A DNA stretch of 64,000 nucleotides from Rheinheimera sp. (GTDB lineage: Bacteria > Pseudomonadota > Gammaproteobacteria > Enterobacterales > Alteromonadaceae): the NCBI GenBank assembly GCA_003543135.1, contig DPJG01000006.1, positions 124,001-188,000 on the forward strand, written 5' to 3'. Below the pieces are notes generated by a model. It had not been told where the DNA came from, made no database searches, and was given only the letters and a program-made list of their open reading frames with translations. This document shows, one piece after another, positions 6,295-14,351 of the stretch (position 1 is the first letter of the stretch; each line of letters opens with the position of its first letter). The position numbers and the translations under genes are program-made.

Positions 6295-7083
6295 TCACTT
6301 CACACAGACTTTCAACTTGGTGTCACATTTAAACCCAATTGAACAGTCTGTGTTGAAATTACAACTTCCTTGAGTGTTTAGGTTTGGCATTATGCTGTTT
6401 GGCCTCGGCATCGAATTGATGATTTGTTTTTGCCCAAGCGAATCCACAGGGATAACACATTCACCTCTCGTTTGCATCGGCCCTTTCACACAAAGCTTTC
6501 CAGCTCCACACTGAAAATCACTTGTACATCCGGCTTGCTGTAAGGGCGCAATTGATGGCCGCGGAGCATAAGTTGTTGTCGGCTGAGTATTTGTAACATT
6601 GGGATATGCAGCTGCAGTTCCGGCTCCCATTGCTGCAACCACAGCTGTTACCCACAAATCTGAAGACTGTTGCTGAGACTGTTGATTTGCGGCTGCTTGC
6701 TGTTGCGCGAGTACCATTAAATTCTCTATATGTGCTTGTGCATATGCCTCGTCCACCATTCTTTGCTCTGTAGAGCCTGCATAAGGTACAGACATGCTGT
6801 ACTCAGTGGCTCCTTGGCATAATGTGATCAGCTGAGGCGATGAATTCTGGTAGCCACTTGCCCATTTTGCCGTTACTCCCCTCACCCTGTAGCACCCATT
6901 TTCGTCAGGAACCTGGCCTGCATAGTCGTATTGAACCCTGACTGGTGTTACACCAATGTTATTACCATTTGGTTGTTCAATGAGCGTTGCACCTGGTATG
7001 GGAGTATTCCAATTAACATAGGCGACAGTAGAGCAGCCAGACATCAACAATCCTATTAAGCCACCACAAATAGCTCTACTCAT
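6295..7083 (-). CDS. Phage-borne lipoprotein with Dickkopf-like Cys modules
   Basis: ATG 7083 gives a signal sequence ending in lipobox LMSGC, so the protein should be lipid-anchored. A middle Gln/Ala-rich stretch contains a hydrophobic segment (AVVAAMGAGTAAAY). The C-terminus has two cysteine modules, CTSDFQCGAGKLC...C and CNFNTDCSIGFKC...C, like the Dickkopf-type C-rich repeats seen in bacterial lipoproteins. It overlaps the upstream membrane gene by 8 bases. The pair runs against the repressor and the rightward operon, between the two operator clusters. That position suggests expression in the lysogen, possibly as a superinfection-exclusion or conversion gene. The function is unproven. Confidence 0.75.
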   Translation of the reverse strand: MSRAICGGLIGLLMSGCSTVAYVNWNTPIPGATLIEQPNGNNIGVTPVRVQYDYAGQVPDENGCYRVRGVTAKWASGYQNSSPQLITLCQGATEYSMSVPYAGSTEQRMVDEAYAQAHIENLMVLAQQQAAANQQSQQQSSDLWVTAVVAAMGAGTAAAYPNVTNTQPTTTYAPRPSIAPLQQAGCTSDFQCGAGKLCVKGPMQTRGECVIPVDSLGQKQIINSMPRPNSIMPNLNTQGSCNFNTDCSIGFKCDTKLKVCVK

Positions 7084-7321
7084 GGTTCCGTCGCCCGTGA
7101 ATACCGTACGCATAAACTGCGCCGGCGATTAATCCTGTAATTCCACCTAATACAACGTCACTCCAAAGCACGCTCATAAGAGCTCCAAGACCTATCCAGA
7201 TCATCACAAACAATTGGTTTTGTTCTTCTTTTAACTTTTCTCTGCGCTTAGCCTCAGTCAAGGCACTTTGGATGTCGTCTTTACTCATTTCCGTACTGTT
7301 GCGTTCCATTTTTAACTCCAA
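7076..7321 (-). CDS. Small membrane protein paired with lipoprotein
   Basis: The 81-aa product has a charged, coiled N-terminal half (DIQSALTEAKRREKLKEEQNQ) followed by two close transmembrane segments (FVMIWIGLGALMSVLW and VVLGGITGLIAGAVYAYGI) and a basic end. The last codons overlap the lipoprotein start, so the two are translationally coupled. Several starts are possible (ATG at 7321, 7309 or 7288). The family is not recognised. An inner-membrane partner plus an outer-membrane lipoprotein would fit an envelope-exclusion pair, but this is inference. Confidence 0.65.
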   Translation of the reverse strand: MELKMERNSTEMSKDDIQSALTEAKRREKLKEEQNQLFVMIWIGLGALMSVLWSDVVLGGITGLIAGAVYAYGIHGRRNHE

Positions 7322-7390
7322 TGCAAATCCGTTTGCATGTATAGCTCAACCTTTCATCACCTCTCAATGTAATTTTTATAACATTATTGG

Positions 7391-7445
7391 TTGACATATC
7401 ATGTAACCACCGTTACCTTTGTCCGTAAATGTTCCTTTAGTTACA
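7391..7445 (+). promoter_or_regulatory. Rightward early promoter with two OL-like operators
   Basis: TTGACA (7391-7396, perfect -35) and TACCTT (7414-7419) are 17 bp apart. Operator dyad TGTAACCACCGTTACC (7402-7417) fills the spacer and reaches the -10. A second dyad, TGTTCCTTTAGTTACA (7430-7445), follows the start site. Both share half-sites with the 5464-5530 cluster. This is the pL/OL equivalent driving the recombination and methyltransferase operon. Confidence 0.85.
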
Positions 7446-7462
7446 TAAACGGAGTTTGAAAA

Positions 7463-7798
7463 ATGATCCTCTGCACCAAACCAACGAGAGCCAAACATAT
7501 ACCCGAATTCAGCCTACTGGCGAACCTGCGTTTTGCCTGTTTGCGTGCTGGTGACGAGGTATCACAAAACCACGTTGTGCAACGCCGTTCAGCTGAGCTG
7601 CTGCGTCACCTGGTGAATAACCTGCCAAGCAAAGAGTTCAGTGAGCAGTACATTCACCGTGCCGGCGAACTGGGCGAAGGCCTGGTTCTGAAGGTTAATC
7701 AGAACATGAACATGGTGATGATCAATCGCGTGAATGCCGAAAACGTTGTTCGTATGGCGTCCATCGTTATCAATGTTCGCCGTGGTGATGAGCAATGA
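7463..7798 (+). CDS. Hypothetical first gene of rightward operon, 111 aa
   Basis: ATG 7463 has GGAG at good spacing. The product has no membrane segment or recognised motif. It has a basic N-terminus and several Met/Asn/Val-rich strands (NQNMNMVMINRVNAENVV). The first gene after a phage early promoter is often a host-takeover or nuclease-inhibitor gene (Gam, Kil), and here it directly precedes the exonuclease with a 4-base overlap, which makes a recombination accessory role possible. No homology supports a name. Confidence 0.7.
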   Translation: MILCTKPTRAKHIPEFSLLANLRFACLRAGDEVSQNHVVQRRSAELLRHLVNNLPSKEFSEQYIHRAGELGEGLVLKVNQNMNMVMINRVNAENVVRMASIVINVRRGDEQ

Positions 7799-8625
7799 GC
7801 AACGCCATCCGCATCCGTGCCAGTTCATGGTCAGGTCTTTTTGACTGTGCTTACAAATGGGAAGGGCAAAACCTTCTCGGTATGCGCATGCCAAGCAGCC
7901 CTCGCGCATTACTTGGAACGGCAATACATGCGGGTACCGCAACGTTCGATTTGGCAAAGCTGAATGGAAAAATGGCGTCTGTTGATGAGGCCGCGAACGA
8001 CTTCATTAACGCACTGCACCACCCTGAATACGAAGTTGATTGGCGCGCTGATGACAGCATCAACAAGCGTTCTGCAGAAGTGATTGGCCTGACATTGACC
8101 AGCGACTACTGCAACACAATCAGCCCGCGCTATGAGTTTGCTGCCGTCGAGCTGGAAATTACACCATTCAACATCGATTGCGGTGATGGCGTGATTATCC
8201 AACTGACAGGAACGTTGGACCGATGCCGGATCCGCAAGGACAACGGCGGCCTTGGCATCAGTGATGTCAAAACCGGTTCAGTAGCTGTTGAACCTGACGC
8301 ATCTGGCAAAGGCCGGACTGCAAAAACAAAAGGCCATGCAGCTCAGCTTGGTACCTACGAAATTCTGGCCGAAGCATCACTGCAACAGCTCATTACTGAA
8401 CCTGCAGAAATCATCGGCATGAAAACCAAAGGCAAGCCAGAAATTGCTACCGGACTTATCTACAACCCTCGGTTGGTGATGCTCGGAAACGAGGACGCAC
8501 CGGGCCTAATTGAACATGCCGCAGTGATGTTGAAAAGCGGCTTATTCCCACCGAATCCCAGCAGCTGGGTCTGCTCGCAGAAGTACTGCCCACGCTGGAA
8601 TAGCTGTATTTACAAAACAAATTAG
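7795..8625 (+). CDS. Cas4/RecB-like PD-(D/E)XK exonuclease with Fe-S cysteines
   Basis: The 276-aa protein shows the RecB/Cas4 nuclease order: GTAIHAG (His45), GTLDR (Asp142), SDVKTG (Asp157, Lys159) and QLGTY (Gln184, Tyr188). One cysteine near the N-terminus (C18) and three near the C-terminus (C260, C265, C271) match the split iron-sulfur cluster of Cas4/AddB. It overlaps the preceding gene by 4 bases and lies two genes before recT. It most likely makes the 3' single strands that RecT anneals, replacing lambda Exo or RecE. There are no CRISPR genes nearby. Confidence 0.87.
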   Translation: MSNAIRIRASSWSGLFDCAYKWEGQNLLGMRMPSSPRALLGTAIHAGTATFDLAKLNGKMASVDEAANDFINALHHPEYEVDWRADDSINKRSAEVIGLTLTSDYCNTISPRYEFAAVELEITPFNIDCGDGVIIQLTGTLDRCRIRKDNGGLGISDVKTGSVAVEPDASGKGRTAKTKGHAAQLGTYEILAEASLQQLITEPAEIIGMKTKGKPEIATGLIYNPRLVMLGNEDAPGLIEHAAVMLKSGLFPPNPSSWVCSQKYCPRWNSCIYKTN

Positions 8626-8649
8626 AAATCAACAACTGGAGTTATATCA

Positions 8650-9243
8650 ATGACTACATTAGCCCTTTTTTTCGACACAGAAACCACTGGTTTGCCGGTA
8701 TGGAACGAACCAAGTGAAAACCCGAATCAACCGCACATCGTGGAGCTGGCTGCAAAACTGGTGAACCTCGATACCCGCGAAGTTGTTTATACCATCGATA
8801 CCCTGGTGAAGCCGGATGGTTGGGTTATTCCTCAGGAAGTTATTGACCTGCACGGCATCACCAATGAAATGGCGCTCGAACAAGGCCGTCCAGAATCTGA
8901 AGTTCTGACTGAATTCATGGGTATTTGGGCAACAGCAAATCGCCGCGTCGCACACAACCAGAGCTTTGACGAGCGCATTATGCGTATCGCCATCAAGCGC
9001 TATTTAGATGAAGACACAGCTGAAAGCTGGAAGGCCGGTGAAAAGCAATGCACCGGTTTAATCACTAAGCCACTTCTGCAGCTTCTGCCGAAAAACAAGT
9101 TCGGTTTCAAGATGCCGAAACTGTCTGAAGCCTATGAACACTTCATGGGTAAGCCTCTGGAAAACGCACACCGTGCAATGGCTGATGTAGACGCCTGTAT
9201 CGCTGTGTATTTCGCCGTTATCGACCAACAAGCCGCAGCGTAA
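8650..9243 (+). CDS. DnaQ-like 3'-5' exonuclease (DEDDh)
   Basis: The 197-aa protein has all three exonuclease motifs: FFDTETTG (Asp9, Glu11), AHNQSFDERI (Asp107) and AHRAMADVDA (His174, Asp179), the DEDDh set. An insertion after motif II with Cys and Lys residues is typical of phage members. It degrades DNA or RNA ends from 3' to 5'. Between the Cas4-like nuclease and recT it probably trims recombination intermediates or protects from exchange at 3' flaps. It starts at ATG 8650 after CTGGAG. Confidence 0.9.
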   Translation: MTTLALFFDTETTGLPVWNEPSENPNQPHIVELAAKLVNLDTREVVYTIDTLVKPDGWVIPQEVIDLHGITNEMALEQGRPESEVLTEFMGIWATANRRVAHNQSFDERIMRIAIKRYLDEDTAESWKAGEKQCTGLITKPLLQLLPKNKFGFKMPKLSEAYEHFMGKPLENAHRAMADVDACIAVYFAVIDQQAAA

Positions 9244-9254
9244 GGTAATTCAAA

Positions 9255-10364
9255 ATGACAAATACCGTCAGCATTCAATCATTAAAACAAACAGCCGGTT
9301 TGCCGGCAAATCAAGCCGGCATTGGCAATGTTAAAAGCTTTTTTGAAAGCCAAAAAGGTGTCTTATTAGCTGTACTGCCGAAACATATGAGCGCAGATCG
9401 TATGCTCAAGATTGCCCTGGGAGCTATGCGCACCACTCCAAAATTAATGGAGTGCACAACTGAGTCATTATTCGGAGCCATCGTTCAATGCTCTCAACTT
9501 GGCTTAGAGCCAAACACCCCACTTGGTCATGCTTACCTAATCCCGTTTGAGAAAAAGCGCAAACAAGGCAATCAGTGGGTTACTGAAAAAGTCGAAACGC
9601 AAATTGTCCTTGGCTACAAAGGTCTGATTGATTTGGCTCGACGTTCTGGCCAGGTGGTTAGTATTTCAGCCCATGAAGTCTGCCAGAACGATGCTTTCGA
9701 ATATGCCTACGGCTTAGACGAGCGCTTACACCATGTCCCGGCCTTTGGTGATCGCGGTCCTGTAATCGCTTTTTATGCTGTAGCAAAACTTGTTGGTGGC
9801 GGTCATGCATTTGAGGTGATGAGCGTTCGGCAAATCGAAGAAATCCGCGATGCCAGCCAGAACTACAAATTTGCAAGAGACAAAGCAACAACAGTATGGG
9901 GCCAGCACTTTGTAGAAATGGGTCGGAAAACCGTATTGCGCCGCCTGTTTAAGTACCTACCAGTGTCCATTGAGCTTGCTACAGCCTCACATCTGGATGC
10001 AAAAAATGCCTCTGGTGAAGAACAGAATTTAGGCGATGTTCTGACTGGTGATTTCTCGGTTGTCACGAATGAATACGATAACCAGCAACACACCCAGGCC
10101 TCAGCACAAAGCGCTGAACTGCCAGAGCATAACCAGGCAACAGAAGCATCAGAGTTTTTTGATGAAGCCCTGGCAAACGCTCGTGCTGGCCACTTCGACA
10201 CAGCACTTGACCTTGGTCGCAGCTGCACTGAAGACGAGCGCCGCGTTATTCAGCAAACAATTGATGCTGTTTCACAACATCAAGCCACATCCAATCAACA
10301 AGTCGATGGACAGCAAGCCAATTACACCGCTGGCCGTCGTCAACGCACCATGAGCATGGAGTAA
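9255..10364 (+). CDS. recT: RecT-family single-strand annealing protein
   Basis: The 369-aa protein matches RecT: a helical N-terminus, then LMECTTESLFGAIVQCSQLGLEPN, GHAYLIPF, VLGYKGLIDLARRSG, and a later basic segment, ETVWGQHF-like (TTVWGQHFVEMGRKTVLRRLFKYLP). RecT coats single strands and pairs them with complementary DNA, giving RecA-independent recombination. E. coli RecT is 269 aa. The extra about 100 residues here are a Gln/Ala-rich C-terminal tail after residue 260. It works with the Cas4-like nuclease just upstream and probably with the phage SSB downstream. Confidence 0.95.
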   Translation: MTNTVSIQSLKQTAGLPANQAGIGNVKSFFESQKGVLLAVLPKHMSADRMLKIALGAMRTTPKLMECTTESLFGAIVQCSQLGLEPNTPLGHAYLIPFEKKRKQGNQWVTEKVETQIVLGYKGLIDLARRSGQVVSISAHEVCQNDAFEYAYGLDERLHHVPAFGDRGPVIAFYAVAKLVGGGHAFEVMSVRQIEEIRDASQNYKFARDKATTVWGQHFVEMGRKTVLRRLFKYLPVSIELATASHLDAKNASGEEQNLGDVLTGDFSVVTNEYDNQQHTQASAQSAELPEHNQATEASEFFDEALANARAGHFDTALDLGRSCTEDERRVIQQTIDAVSQHQATSNQQVDGQQANYTAGRRQRTMSME

Positions 10365-10370
10365 GTATTC

Positions 10371-12089
10371 ATGAACATCACTCACTTAACGGTCAAAAAC
10401 TTTCAGGGCTTAGCCAACCTTGATACTGCTGTAAATGCGCCAATTCTGTTTGTCGCGGGTGGCAATGGCGCTGGCAAAAGTTCGCTGCGGGATGCCATTC
10501 GTATCGCGTTAACTGGTGCTCCAAGTCGTGTCAGCCTGAAGAAGGACTATGACGCGATGATCAAGGATGGCACCAAGAAATCATCTGTCACTGTGGCCAC
10601 TGATGTTGGCAACTTCGACTTCACACTGCCAGCCGGTAAAGGCCTGCACTCCGATTTGTCGTTCCTGCCGCTTTGCATTGATGCAACTGCATTCACCACC
10701 ATGAAAGCAGATGAGCGCCGCAAGTTACTGTTTGAATTAACCGGTGCGACAGCATCTGCTAAACGTGTTGAAACAGATCTGACCAAATTAGGGGCCCAGC
10801 CAGGCCACATTCAACTGATCCTTCCACTGTTAAAAGCAGGTTTTGCCGCGGCTGAAAAATCTGCTCGTGAACGAGCTACAGAAGCAAAAGGCGCATGGCG
10901 TGCAATAACTGGCGAGACATGGGGAAGCAACAAAGGTGACACTTGGGAACCAACTGTTGCTGAACAGCCGGTAGACGAGGCTGCCATTTCTGCATGTTCT
11001 GAAAAAGTACAATCGAATAATGCGGCCCTGAATCAGCTTAACCAGCAACGCGGCACCTTAATGGCGCAACTGAATTCAGCCAATACTCAAGCTCAGCAAA
11101 GGGCTACGTTGCAGGAAACTGCAGGCAAATTAGAGCGTGCTAGGCAGAAAAATGTTGTTGACCAAAAATCTCTGCAAGAAGTCCAGGCTCAAATTGAGCT
11201 GGCAGAACAAGCCGCCAGCATTCCACAAACTTTGGCTTGCCCTTGTTGTGAAGCGGTTTTGTTTCTAACTCCTGAGGGCGTATTAGCTGATGCGGGTCAT
11301 TTCGATATGTCAGCTCCAGATGTTGATACTTCAAAACTGGAGCAGTTCCGTCAAAGCGAAGCAATGTTGCAACGCGCTATTGCCAATAACGAACGCGACA
11401 TAGTTCTGGCTGAGAACGCAACCAATCAACTGGCAAGCTTCACGGAACTTAACACTGCCAACATTCAGGAAGAACTTGAAGCTATCGATGCCGATTTATT
11501 GCGGTTGAACGATGTCCGCCAGCAACTGCAGGCAGATTTAAACAACCTGCATACGGCTAAACAGGCCTATGAAAACAGCATGTCAGCAAAGCCAAAAGCT
11601 GACGCACACCATGCGGAAATCACTAGCTGGTTAGTGATTGCTGAAGCGCTGTCCCCATCTGGCATTCCGGCAAATATCCTTGCTCAAGCTATGGGGCCAT
11701 TCAATGTTCTGCTGCAAAACATCAACAGCCTGGTACCTGAATGGCGCCCGGTACAGTTGACCGAGGATATGGAAATTCTGGCCGCCTCCCGCCCATTTGG
11801 ATTGTTGTCTGAATCCGAACAGTGGCGAGTGCAAACCATGCTGACTTTGGCTCTGGCTCAACTGTCAGGCATCAATCTGGTTGTGCTGGATCGCGTGGAT
11901 GTACTGGAACCAGCTGCGCGCATTGAATTGGTCAACCTGTTGTGCGACCTCACAGACCAGAACCTTAACCTGCAAATCATCATGCTCGGCACTTTGGCAA
12001 AAGCACCTTCTGGCATGCCAGAAACAGTGCAGTGCATCTGGCTCGCCGGCGGTGAATCTGTATCAGTACAACAAGGCAAAGCGGCCTAA
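10371..12089 (+). CDS. SbcC/Rad50-like phage ATPase
   Basis: The 572-aa protein has Walker A GGNGAGKSS (residues 30-38), a long helical middle, a zinc-hook-like CPCC (290-293) and a C-terminal LSESEQWRVQTMLTLALAQL signature followed by Walker B LVVLDRVDVL (about 501-510). The catalytic Glu normally after Asp is replaced by Arg, as in some phage members. It is half the length of SbcC, so the coiled coils are short. It follows recT by 6 bases and probably uses ATP to handle DNA ends with the neighbouring nucleases. No separate SbcD-type nuclease is present. Confidence 0.85.
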   Translation: MNITHLTVKNFQGLANLDTAVNAPILFVAGGNGAGKSSLRDAIRIALTGAPSRVSLKKDYDAMIKDGTKKSSVTVATDVGNFDFTLPAGKGLHSDLSFLPLCIDATAFTTMKADERRKLLFELTGATASAKRVETDLTKLGAQPGHIQLILPLLKAGFAAAEKSARERATEAKGAWRAITGETWGSNKGDTWEPTVAEQPVDEAAISACSEKVQSNNAALNQLNQQRGTLMAQLNSANTQAQQRATLQETAGKLERARQKNVVDQKSLQEVQAQIELAEQAASIPQTLACPCCEAVLFLTPEGVLADAGHFDMSAPDVDTSKLEQFRQSEAMLQRAIANNERDIVLAENATNQLASFTELNTANIQEELEAIDADLLRLNDVRQQLQADLNNLHTAKQAYENSMSAKPKADAHHAEITSWLVIAEALSPSGIPANILAQAMGPFNVLLQNINSLVPEWRPVQLTEDMEILAASRPFGLLSESEQWRVQTMLTLALAQLSGINLVVLDRVDVLEPAARIELVNLLCDLTDQNLNLQIIMLGTLAKAPSGMPETVQCIWLAGGESVSVQQGKAA

Positions 12090-12117
12090 CCGGCCGCCAT
12101 CCCCACAGGAGTTAATC

Positions 12118-12309
12118 ATGCATCAACAGCTGATTTTCAACCAAAAGAAAGCCGCGGAGCTTGCCGGTGTTCACCCACGAACACTTCGCCGGTGGACCAC
12201 TGAAGGTCGGATCCAAAAAATCGCCAACTTACCTGGCGCGCACTACCACATCACTCAGCTGATGGCTCTGGGTGCGGCCGCAAACACTGAACAGGAGCAG
12301 GCAGCATGA
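12118..12309 (+). CDS. MerR/excisionase-type HTH protein
   Basis: The 63-aa protein is mostly one winged HTH: FNQKKAAELAGVHPRTLRRWTTEGRIQKI, followed by the wing GAHYHITQL. AGGAG precedes ATG 12118. Such MerR-like minimal proteins include excisionases and small regulators. It is far from the integrase, so a regulatory role in the rightward operon is at least as likely as excision. It overlaps the next gene by 4 bases. Confidence 0.8.
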   Translation: MHQQLIFNQKKAAELAGVHPRTLRRWTTEGRIQKIANLPGAHYHITQLMALGAAANTEQEQAA

Positions 12310-12938
12310 GCAATATCGTTTTGACAGAAACCCAGCGTTCGGTACTCACCCAGCTGAATTTCAAACCGGCCACGGCCTATGCAATGGCCCACACCATGAA
12401 GCTGGATAAAGTATTGATTAAAAACTTACTTAATCAACTGGTTGATTTAGGCGTTGCCAAAAAGTACGACAGTAGTAGCCAGTACTTAGTAACACATACC
12501 GGCAAAGCATATCTGAGCAACACACTGTGGCAGGCGGCCAGCAAAGCAGTCGAACCTGTCGCTGAACTGGTTGACGTTGACCGGCCAAATGAGGAACCAG
12601 CTGAAGATTTGGCGGCATTACTTGCTGTAACAAAGCAGGAAAAGCCGGCGCCGGATCCAGTTGTTGTCCGTGCACAAGCTGAAACCTCAGCCATCGTTAC
12701 TCAGCTGCAACCATCCAAGCCGGCACTGCCAGAGAAAATCGACCTCAGCCTGAAGCAGCTGGCTGACCGGCTGACCCTGAAGCCAGTAAAACCGCTCGAC
12801 AACATTGAGCTGAAACTGCAGGTACTGGAAAAGCTCGGTGCCCTGCTCGATCCAACCATTACCGAAGTGCTGGACGCAATTGCTGATGACCTGAACCAGG
12901 TGCAGCAGATTGCGGCTGACATTAGTAAAGCGGCATAG
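12306..12938 (+). CDS. Winged-helix phage protein with long C-terminal tail
   Basis: Residues 1-70 look like a winged helix ([49 protein letters not shown]), as found in phage regulators. The remaining 140 residues are low complexity (Glu, Pro, Ala) followed by a helical, Leu-rich region that may dimerise ([30 protein letters not shown]). It sits between the excisionase-like gene and rdgC. The family is not recognised. DNA binding is inferred from the fold only. Confidence 0.7.
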   Translation: MSNIVLTETQRSVLTQLNFKPATAYAMAHTMKLDKVLIKNLLNQLVDLGVAKKYDSSSQYLVTHTGKAYLSNTLWQAASKAVEPVAELVDVDRPNEEPAEDLAALLAVTKQEKPAPDPVVVRAQAETSAIVTQLQPSKPALPEKIDLSLKQLADRLTLKPVKPLDNIELKLQVLEKLGALLDPTITEVLDAIADDLNQVQQIAADISKAA

Positions 12939-12948
12939 GAGCAAAGGT

Positions 12949-14082
12949 ATGTGGTTCAAAAACGCACGAATTTACAAAGTCACCGAGCAGTTGAATTTTG
13001 ACGGTGCAGAAACTGCTTTTGAAGAGCAAAAGTTCACGCCTTGTCTGGGGCAAGAAGCTGTAAAAATGGGCTTCACCTACCCTTTGCACCCATCAGTAAA
13101 AAGCCTGGTGCATGAAGGGCAAGACGGTTTGTTTTTGGTGGCAGTTAAGCGGCAGGAAAAGATTTTGCCAGCCGCTGTTATCAATGAAGAACTGCAACCA
13201 AAAATTGATGCGCTGGAAGCCGAAAAATGCCGGCCGCTGGGGCGCAAAGAAAAGCAGGTCCTGCGTGAAGAATTAATCCAGGCGCTGTTGCCACGCGCAA
13301 TGGTTCGTTCTTCTGTTGTCAGTGCCATCTACGACAGCAAAGCCGGCTATTTAATTGTGAATACAGCCAGCTCTGGTCGTGCTGAAGACCTGCTGGCGCT
13401 GCTGCGTAAATCGCTTGGCTCACTGCCAGCGTTGCCATGGACCGATGCAAATAAGCTGTGTTTGAACATGCAAGACTGGCTCGCTGGTAAAAACCTGCCA
13501 ACCGGTTTTGCTCTTGGCCACTCAGTTGAGCTGAAAGCACCAGATGAAGAAGGCGCCAAAGCCAAGTTCAGCAACCACCTGCTGACCTCAGCTGAAGTTC
13601 AAAGCCATCTTGAAGACAAACTGGTTAACAAGCTGGAACTGACTCTGCCGGAAACAATCACCTTCACTATCACTGATGATGGCTCACTGCGCCGGCTTCA
13701 ATGGCATGAAGTTTTAGCCAACGGAAATGATGAGCTTGGTTGGGATGACCTGGCACTTCGCATTGATGCAGATTTGCTGCTGATGGCGCAGCAGTTCCGG
13801 ACTTTGATTGCTGCTGTTTGTGGGCATATTGGTGAAGCTGTATCTAAAACCGTTCAGAAAAGCCCTGTTTGGAATGCTGAGGACGAAGATCCGCTTTACA
13901 CAGATGCTGTTGCATTTGTCATTGAATCGCAAAAAGTCTCAGTTTCGGCTATCCAACGGAAATTCAGAATTGGCTACAACCGCTCTGCCTGGATTGTTGA
14001 CGCTATGGAGCGCAACGGTGTTGTGTCTGAAATGGGGCACAACGGCAATCGTAAAGTCCTTCTGCGTCAGGTGGCAGCATGA
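12949..14082 (+). CDS. rdgC: RdgC-like recombination-associated protein
   Basis: The 377-aa protein starts [18 protein letters not shown] and keeps the RdgC pattern [58 protein letters not shown] and a later LPALPW. RdgC forms a dimer ring around DNA and restrains RecA. E. coli RdgC is about 303 aa. The extra C-terminal 70 residues here look like a winged helix ([32 protein letters not shown]), resembling the FtsK gamma domain. The start is ATG 12949 after AGGAGC; an upstream frame extension is not needed. A phage copy probably tilts recombination toward RecT annealing. Confidence 0.9.
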   Translation: MWFKNARIYKVTEQLNFDGAETAFEEQKFTPCLGQEAVKMGFTYPLHPSVKSLVHEGQDGLFLVAVKRQEKILPAAVINEELQPKIDALEAEKCRPLGRKEKQVLREELIQALLPRAMVRSSVVSAIYDSKAGYLIVNTASSGRAEDLLALLRKSLGSLPALPWTDANKLCLNMQDWLAGKNLPTGFALGHSVELKAPDEEGAKAKFSNHLLTSAEVQSHLEDKLVNKLELTLPETITFTITDDGSLRRLQWHEVLANGNDELGWDDLALRIDADLLLMAQQFRTLIAAVCGHIGEAVSKTVQKSPVWNAEDEDPLYTDAVAFVIESQKVSVSAIQRKFRIGYNRSAWIVDAMERNGVVSEMGHNGNRKVLLRQVAA

Positions 14083-14351
14083 TTCAAGGCAAAACCCTAA
14101 CCGGCCGCGAGGCCGTTGAACTTCACACCGCTGCTGGCCTTATTGGCCGGCAGGTTGTGGTTAACGCCGGCATATCGGCAGCCGGCGCAGTGCCGAAAGT
14201 TGGGATCGTGGTAGACCCCCAATCCTGTTTCATTGAAGAGGACAACCCGAACACAGCTCTCCATGTGGAAATCGAATCAGGCGATGACTGGATGCTTTAT
14301 GAGGTTTTCAACGACGAGCACTTTGTTTTGTTGGGTGAGGTGGCGGCATGA
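14079..14351 (+). CDS. Hypothetical phage protein, 90 aa
   Basis: A small, mainly beta, acidic protein ([36 protein letters not shown]). No family was recognised. It is coupled by 4-base ATGA overlaps to rdgC and to the first methyltransferase, so it is made together with them. The acidic character might fit a DNA mimic or an antirestriction partner, but there is no motif evidence for that. Confidence 0.65.
   Translation: MIQGKTLTGREAVELHTAAGLIGRQVVVNAGISAAGAVPKVGIVVDPQSCFIEEDNPNTALHVEIESGDDWMLYEVFNDEHFVLLGEVAA

Noticed and set aside
7795..8625. CRISPR adaptation gene cas4
   Set aside because: The motifs fit Cas4/AddB nucleases, but the gene is in a RecT operon with no cas1, cas2 or array, so it is called a phage exonuclease.
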